Shown: in pieces, positions 6,028 through 9,596 of the stretch
How the letters are laid out: each line of letters begins with the position of its first letter
How positions within the stretch are numbered: the stretch's first letter is position 1
From: JALHRI01 sp044351685
GTDB lineage: Bacteria > Pseudomonadota > Alphaproteobacteria > Rickettsiales > UBA3002
NCBI GenBank assembly: GCA_044351685.1
Contig: JBILFK010000045.1
Span: 1 to 9,596, forward strand
Reading direction: 5' to 3'
DNA length: 9,596 nucleotides
Position numbers and translations under genes: made by a program
The notes under the pieces: generated by a model
What the model saw: only the letters and a program-made list of their open reading frames with translations
What the model was told of the DNA's origin: nothing
Database searches by the model: none

Positions 6028-6112
6028 GGCGTTTTCGACCTCTCCCAGTGGGAGAGGTAAAGAAGCATGCACCGCTAAAAACCCTCTCCCTCAGGGAGAG
6101 GGTAGGGTGAGG
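6008..6112. repeat. Multi-hairpin repeat, right copy (three hairpins, cloverleaf-like)
   Basis: Same orientation and order as the left copy: CCCTCACCC (6008-6016) closing with GGGTGAGG (6105-6112). Three hairpins lie inside: CGAAAACGC/GCGTTTTCG (6016-6037), ACCTCTCCC/GGGAGAGGT (6038-6058) and CCCTCTCCC/GGGAGAGGG (6082-6102). With the closing stem this makes a cloverleaf. The first stem differs in sequence from its counterpart at 5529-5551 but keeps full pairing. Its loop contains the stop codon of the DUF559 gene, and the DUF2971 gene starts 38 bp beyond the end. Confidence 0.9.
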
Positions 6113-6150
6113 TGGAAGAGATATTAGTGGAGAAAAGTGAGGTGACAATA

Positions 6151-6921
6151 ATGAGACTATACCACTATACTTCTGCTAGTGCTGCAAAAGCGATATTTGA
6201 TAGCAAGCGACTTCGATTCTCTTCCACTAAATCTATCAAACTCAACGACGACAGCCAAATATCAAAAAGATTGGCTATTCTATTGCGTCAGGTTGAGTCT
6301 GCACAAGGCTTCAAAGCCTTATCAACTAATGCCAGAAAAAGTTTATTGAGATACGCGTCACTTTTTCCTGACGAATACTTCATTTCCTGCTTTTCACGAA
6401 CCTGTAAAAATGAGCATCTGTGGGAGAACTATGCTGATAATCGCACAGGAGCATGTATAGAGTTTAAATTTCCAATAAATTATCCTACTCGTGTATGGGA
6501 ACCGAGCACACATATAATGACCTATAATGAACCAGCCGAATGCTCTAAAACGCAGTCGGCATTAAATTCTATAATGTTCCCAGATTTCTCTGATTTAGAG
6601 CGAAGGCTAGCTTTATTTGATAAAGCCAAAATAAATCATAACATTACATTTAGTGAAGAAATGTTGCGCGGTGTGCCCAACTACGTGAAATGGCGTGACA
6701 TCTTATTGGAAGCATACGTTCAAAATTGCCTTTCACAAAAAGACTTGTCTCACAAAGCAGAAGAAGAAGTTAGGCTATCGATTCATAGAAGCAATACGTT
6801 GCCAATATCGGACTCCAACATAAATCAAAAAAATGGGCATAGATATATTACCTGTAACCTCCCAGAAAAGTGTTTCATAAAAACCTTGAATTATGAAGCT
6901 GCAAAAGATGTTGAAGAGTAA
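6151..6921 (+). CDS. DUF2971 family protein, AT-rich, probably acquired
   Basis: A 256-residue cytoplasmic protein with no signal peptide or membrane segment. It fits the DUF2971 family (PF11185): an N-terminal LYHYTSASAAKAIFDSKRL (3-21) followed by LNDDSQ (31-36), then CFSRTCKNEHLWENYADN (80-97) and GACIEF (100-105). The family's biochemical role is not known to me; it is frequent in accessory regions. The HYT-to-CFS-to-E arrangement faintly recalls ADP-ribosyltransferase-like folds, which is speculation. ATG 6151 is chosen because GAGGTGA lies five bases upstream; the frame is open to a GTG at 6112, at the edge of the repeat. The gene is much richer in A and T than its neighbours and uses AGA, ATA and TTA codons that they avoid, pointing to transfer. 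Its TAA stop overlaps the next ATG as TAATG, so the next gene may be translationally coupled to it. Confidence 0.75.
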   Translation: MRLYHYTSASAAKAIFDSKRLRFSSTKSIKLNDDSQISKRLAILLRQVESAQGFKALSTNARKSLLRYASLFPDEYFISCFSRTCKNEHLWENYADNRTGACIEFKFPINYPTRVWEPSTHIMTYNEPAECSKTQSALNSIMFPDFSDLERRLALFDKAKINHNITFSEEMLRGVPNYVKWRDILLEAYVQNCLSQKDLSHKAEEEVRLSIHRSNTLPISDSNINQKNGHRYITCNLPEKCFIKTLNYEAAKDVEE

Positions 6922-7805
6922 TGACCCTCCTCTCCAAAACCCCCTACACCCCGCCGCCCTACGAATTCATGGCGGAGAAGAACGCCTTGATGACAGGCAC
7001 TACGCAGGCCATGTATGAGAGCAGCGTGCGTAATGTGCAGTCGCTTAGCGGCGTTGCGGTTTCCGCCATCGAATATGCCTCGGGTGGTTTGCGCGTTACC
7101 GGCATCGAAGTATTGCCGGAATTGGCGGCGGATAAGAAGATTCCGCTGCTTATTTATAATCGCGGTGGCAGCGGCAATTATGGCATGCTTTCGCCCGGGC
7201 AAATAACGGTGCTTATGGCACCGTTTGCCATGGCGCTACGCTGCGGCGTGCTGGCCAGCAATTATCGCGGCAATGGCGGCAGCGAAGGCCGCGAAGAATT
7301 TGGCGGCGGCGATGTGGATGATGTGTTGAATCTGCTAGAAATCGGCAAACAACAACCCTGGTGGGATGGTAAAAACGTGTTCATGCTCGGCTGGTCGCGC
7401 GGCGGCATGATGACCTATTTGTGCTTAAAGCGCGGCGCGCACATTACCGCTGCGGCCACCGGCGCTGCACTCACCGATTTAGCCGCCAACCTTGCTGCCC
7501 GCCCGGATATGGAGCGCGTGTATCAACGCTTCGCCACCGGTTTTGATGTGCACCGCGACGAAGTGCTACGCGAACGCAGCGCTGTGTGCTGGCCAGAAAA
7601 AATGAATGCGCCGCTGCTGTTAATGCACGGCGATGCCGATGATGTGGTGGATGTTTCGCAAGCCCACGATTTATATGCCAAGCTTACCGCCTTAGGCAAA
7701 CAAGTGCGCTACGCCGAATATGAAGGCGGCGACCACGCGCTAAAGCGCCACCGCGCGCAGTGGACAGAGGCGGCGGTTGATTGGTTTGAAATGCACCGGC
7801 GCTAA
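6921..7805 (+). CDS. Alpha/beta hydrolase, prolyl oligopeptidase (S9)-like family
   Basis: A 294-residue serine hydrolase without signal peptide, probably cytoplasmic; substrate unknown. The fold is clear from YNRGGSGNYG (79-88, oxyanion region), SNYRGNGGSEG (113-123), the nucleophile elbow GWSRGG (Ser159), HGDADDVV (Asp240) and GGDHAL (His272). This is the Ser-Asp-His triad in the usual order and spacing for S9/dienelactone hydrolase-like enzymes. A peptidase beta-propeller domain is absent, so it is a stand-alone catalytic domain that could be an acyl-peptide hydrolase relative or an esterase. The ATG shares its first base with the stop of the DUF2971 gene. GAAGAG just upstream is a weak ribosome site, so translation may depend on the gene before it. 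Composition and codons return abruptly to the host pattern at this start. It leads a tight cluster with the next two genes. Confidence 0.85.
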   Translation: MTLLSKTPYTPPPYEFMAEKNALMTGTTQAMYESSVRNVQSLSGVAVSAIEYASGGLRVTGIEVLPELAADKKIPLLIYNRGGSGNYGMLSPGQITVLMAPFAMALRCGVLASNYRGNGGSEGREEFGGGDVDDVLNLLEIGKQQPWWDGKNVFMLGWSRGGMMTYLCLKRGAHITAAATGAALTDLAANLAARPDMERVYQRFATGFDVHRDEVLRERSAVCWPEKMNAPLLLMHGDADDVVDVSQAHDLYAKLTALGKQVRYAEYEGGDHALKRHRAQWTEAAVDWFEMHRR

Positions 7806-7846
7806 GTGGGTTGCGCGATGGTTTTTGCTGCGCTAAAACAAACAGC

Positions 7847-8059
7847 ATGAAAGAATACAAAGTGCATATTTATGCTGAATCGGTGTTGGGCTCGCTGGTG
7901 TTCGGGCAGGGCAAAACCAACGCCGAAAAACTCACCAAAACGCTCAATGATTTTGCCAAAGAAGGCTGGCGTGTGATAAGCATGGAGCGCGAAACGCGCC
8001 GCATGCTGCTGATTTCCAGCCGCGAGGCATTTTTGTTTGTGCTGGAAAGGGATAGATAA
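7847..8059 (+). CDS. DUF4177-like small protein
   Basis: A 70-residue soluble protein resembling the DUF4177 family (PF13783): it begins MKEYKVHIY, has AEKLTKTLNDFAKEGWRV in the middle (the EGW turn is the family's clearest mark), and ends FLFVLERD. The family is small and of unknown function, often seen next to membrane or regulatory genes. ATG 7847 is preferred because the family starts with this beta strand. No clear ribosome site precedes it, and the frame is open back to a TTG at 7811. It lies 41 bp after the hydrolase gene, and its stop overlaps the next ATG as TAATG, so the three genes probably share a transcript. Confidence 0.7.
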   Translation: MKEYKVHIYAESVLGSLVFGQGKTNAEKLTKTLNDFAKEGWRVISMERETRRMLLISSREAFLFVLERDR

Positions 8060-8277
8060 TGGAGTGGCTAATTTATGTGGCGGTTATCGCCATTGTGGTG
8101 GGCGACATGATAGCCGCACAGCACATCAATAACATCCGCAAAGGCCTCGACCTCACGCAGGAAGAAGGCCGCGCGCGTGATAAAAAACTGCGCCTGGTAA
8201 TTGGGGCAGCGCTTGCATATTCACTGGTGATTTGCGCGATTCTGATTTTTTATGTGAAGCCGAATTTTACTTCTTAA
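8059..8277 (+). CDS. Small membrane protein with two transmembrane helices
   Basis: A 72-residue protein I do not recognise. It has two hydrophobic helices, about residues 3-20 (WLIYVAVIAIVVGDMIAA) and 46-67 (VIGAALAYSLVICAILIFYV), joined by a charged loop rich in Lys, Arg and Glu. By the positive-inside rule the loop is cytoplasmic and both ends are outside. AAAGGGA lies six bases before the ATG, and the start shares a base with the stop of the DUF4177 gene, which indicates translational coupling and perhaps a physical partnership. Its 3' end overlaps the 3' end of mscL by 11 bp on the opposite strand. Confidence 0.7.
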   Translation: MEWLIYVAVIAIVVGDMIAAQHINNIRKGLDLTQEEGRARDKKLRLVIGAALAYSLVICAILIFYVKPNFTS

Positions 8278-8683
8278 GCGCATCACGAATTTCGCGTAGC
8301 AGCTGAATATCTTCGGGTGTTGCGGGTGCCGCAGCGGCTTCTTTCTTAATCAGGCTGTCTTTCAGCCGGTTCACGTTTTTCACCAGTAAAAACACCACAA
8401 ACGCCACAATCAGGAATTTGATAACAGCATTGATGAATAAGCCATAAGCAATCACCGCGGCGCCCGCTTTTTTGGCTTCATCGAGCGTGGCGTATTCGGT
8501 GCTGGTGAGGTTGAGATAGAGGTTCGAGAAATCAATGCCACCAATCAGCAGGCCAATGATGGGGTTGATAATATCGGCCACCAGCGAAGCCACAATCGTG
8601 GTGAAGGCGGCACCAATAATAATACCCACCGCCATATCGATCACATTGCCGCGGGCGATGAAGGCCTGAAATTCTTTTAACAT
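8267..8683 (-). CDS. mscL: Large-conductance mechanosensitive channel MscL
   Basis: Forms a homopentameric inner-membrane pore that opens under membrane tension and releases solutes on hypo-osmotic shock. The 138-residue length is normal. The N-terminal amphipathic helix MLKEFQAFIARGN is followed by TM1 with the gate region (NVIDMAVGIIIGAAFTTIV, about 13-31) and the NPIIG motif. A periplasmic loop comes next, then TM2 (GLFINAVIKFLIVAFVVFLL, about 81-100), and a C-terminal charged helix PEDIQLLREIRDALKK that builds the cytoplasmic bundle. The frame is open to 8755, but ATG 8683 has AGGAG six bases upstream and begins exactly where MscL proteins begin. It is divergent from the lipoprotein gene with only 44 bp between starts, and converges on the two-helix membrane protein gene without a terminator between them. 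Confidence 0.96.
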   Translation of the reverse strand: MLKEFQAFIARGNVIDMAVGIIIGAAFTTIVASLVADIINPIIGLLIGGIDFSNLYLNLTSTEYATLDEAKKAGAAVIAYGLFINAVIKFLIVAFVVFLLVKNVNRLKDSLIKKEAAAAPATPEDIQLLREIRDALKK

Positions 8684-8689
8684 GCGGTT

Positions 8690-8694
8690 CTCCT
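8690..8694 (-). promoter_or_regulatory. Ribosome binding site of mscL
   Basis: AGGAG on the minus strand, six bases before ATG 8683. It excludes the longer frame that reaches 8755. Confidence 0.8.
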
Positions 8695-8727
8695 TTTGGT
8701 AGGCTACATTGAATAGAAATGCTGTAA

Positions 8728-9596
8728 ATGTGGTGGCGCGTGAAAGCAAAAACATTACTGATTCTATGCACGACTTTTTGGCTTACGGCGTGCACCACGC
8801 TTGGATTTTTATATCTGAATCGCTCGGTATCGCGCGAGCATTTGCACATCACGCGTGATGTGGCGTACGGCAAACAGCCCTGGCAAAAGCTGGATATTTA
8901 CCAACCCGCGAAGGCCGAAGCACCGCTACCTGTGGTGCTGTTTTTTTATGGCGGCGGCTGGACGAAGGGCAATAAAGCCGATTACCTGTTTGTGGCCGAA
9001 CGCTTAGTGCGCGCCGGATTTGTGGTGGTGATACCCGATTATGTGAAATACCCGCAGGCGAAATTCCCAACCTTCATGCACGATGTTGCGCTGGCTGCCA
9101 AATGGCTGCACACGCATGCGAAAGACTATGCGGGTGACCCTGAAAATCTGCATCTCATGGGGCATTCCGCAGGTGCATTAATGGGCGCGTTGCTGCTGGC
9201 TGATACACATTACCTTGCCGATGTAGGGCTTACGCCTGCGATATTTCGCAGTTTTGTGGGGCTGGCTGGCCCCTATGATTTCACGCCCGATGAGGAACCT
9301 TACCTCACTATTTTTGGCCCGCCGAGCAATTACCCGAATATGCAGGTGACACATTTTATTGATGGCACCGAGCCACCGATGCTTTTGCAATATGGGCAGG
9401 CCGATGATGTGGTGGGCTATTCGAATATCGAAAAACTGGTGCCGCGCATTGAGCAAAAACAGGGCAAGGTTGAGGTACGCCTCTACCCGAAGCATGACCA
9501 TATTGATGTGATCGCCGATTTTTCGGAGGCTTGGGCAAAAGATTCACCCGTGGTTACCGATGCCATTGCCTTCCTGAAAACGCATGCGGGCGTGAA
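8728..9596 (+). CDS. Lipoprotein alpha/beta hydrolase (esterase/lipase-like), 3' end outside the window
   Basis: A secreted esterase-like enzyme, probably anchored as a lipoprotein; 289 codons are visible and the frame is still open at the right edge. The N-terminus has a basic start (WWRVKAK), a hydrophobic stretch TLLILCTTFW and a lipobox L-T-A-C with Cys22 as the modified residue. The catalytic domain shows FFYGGGWTKG (72-81, the HGGG-type oxyanion region with Tyr replacing His), GHSAGA (Ser147), GQADDVV (Asp226) and HDHID (His258). This order suits the BD-FAE / esterase-lipase group of alpha/beta hydrolases acting on small or polymer-linked esters. ATG 8728 is the first start after the in-frame stop at 8725. 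A GTG at 8740 would also leave a working signal sequence, and neither has a good ribosome site. The triad is complete, so only the last few residues are missing. Confidence 0.85.
   Translation, partial: MWWRVKAKTLLILCTTFWLTACTTLGFLYLNRSVSREHLHITRDVAYGKQPWQKLDIYQPAKAEAPLPVVLFFYGGGWTKGNKADYLFVAERLVRAGFVVVIPDYVKYPQAKFPTFMHDVALAAKWLHTHAKDYAGDPENLHLMGHSAGALMGALLLADTHYLADVGLTPAIFRSFVGLAGPYDFTPDEEPYLTIFGPPSNYPNMQVTHFIDGTEPPMLLQYGQADDVVGYSNIEKLVPRIEQKQGKVEVRLYPKHDHIDVIADFSEAWAKDSPVVTDAIAFLKTHAGV

Larger units (their letters stand above)
5521..6112 (+). mobile_element. Candidate repeat-DUF559-repeat mobile unit
   Basis: Two directly oriented copies of one structured repeat (5521-5663 and 6008-6112) bracket a single small gene of the DUF559 nuclease-fold family. 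The right copy overlaps the end of the gene. The arrangement recalls REP sequences bracketing a RAYT transposase gene, but the enzyme is a different family. Mobility is an inference: no target-site duplication or empty site can be seen here. Confidence 0.45.

Noticed and set aside
6008..6112. tRNA gene suggested by the cloverleaf-like fold
   Set aside because: There are no conserved tRNA bases, no TTC-type T loop and no CCA-proximal features; the arms are all GGGAGAGG-type palindromes.
9178..9501. Minus-strand 107-codon open frame
   Set aside because: It lies antisense to the lipoprotein hydrolase, whose catalytic motifs are intact on the plus strand.

Overview
The window looks like a chromosomal segment of an alphaproteobacterium. 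The citrate synthase, MutY, ThiC and flagellin sequences all read as alphaproteobacterial, but I cannot fix the order from sequence alone. Base composition is roughly balanced, with a preference for CGC, GCG and GGC codons. One gene, the DUF2971 gene at 6151-6921, is clearly AT-richer and uses AGA and ATA codons, so it is probably acquired.

Layout. 1-764 is the C-terminal part of a flagellin gene (+). 784-813 is a bidirectional terminator shared with the convergent citrate synthase gene gltA (-, 832-2265), whose promoter and ribosome binding site are visible at 2272-2337. mutY (-, 2493-3620) and thiC (+, 3619-5520) are divergent, and their ATG codons overlap on one CATG palindrome. mutY carries an in-frame 84-bp palindromic repeat and has Glu where the catalytic Asp is expected. 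Immediately after the thiC stop comes a module: a multi-hairpin repeat (5521-5663), a small DUF559 nuclease-fold gene (5680-6027), and a second copy of the repeat in the same orientation (6008-6112). It is followed by the AT-rich DUF2971 gene, then an S9-like alpha/beta hydrolase gene (6921-7805), a small DUF4177 gene (7847-8059) and a two-helix membrane protein gene (8059-8277), packed as one likely operon. mscL (-, 8267-8683) converges on it and overlaps it by 11 bp. A lipoprotein esterase-like gene (+, from 8728) runs off the right edge.

How the genes work together. Most are housekeeping functions standing alone: TCA cycle entry (GltA), oxidised-guanine repair (MutY), thiamine pyrimidine synthesis (ThiC), osmotic safety valve (MscL) and motility (flagellin). 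The accessory part is 5521-6921. Its best candidate for an undescribed system is the DUF559 gene bracketed by two repeats. Each repeat can fold into a cloverleaf-like structure, and one stem differs in sequence between the copies while pairing is kept. This suggests a small mobile unit, by analogy with REP sequences and their RAYT transposases. The repeat in mutY is unrelated in sequence and resembles the protein-coding palindromic insertions known from Rickettsia and Wolbachia. No tRNA, rRNA, CRISPR array, insertion sequence or TPP riboswitch was seen.
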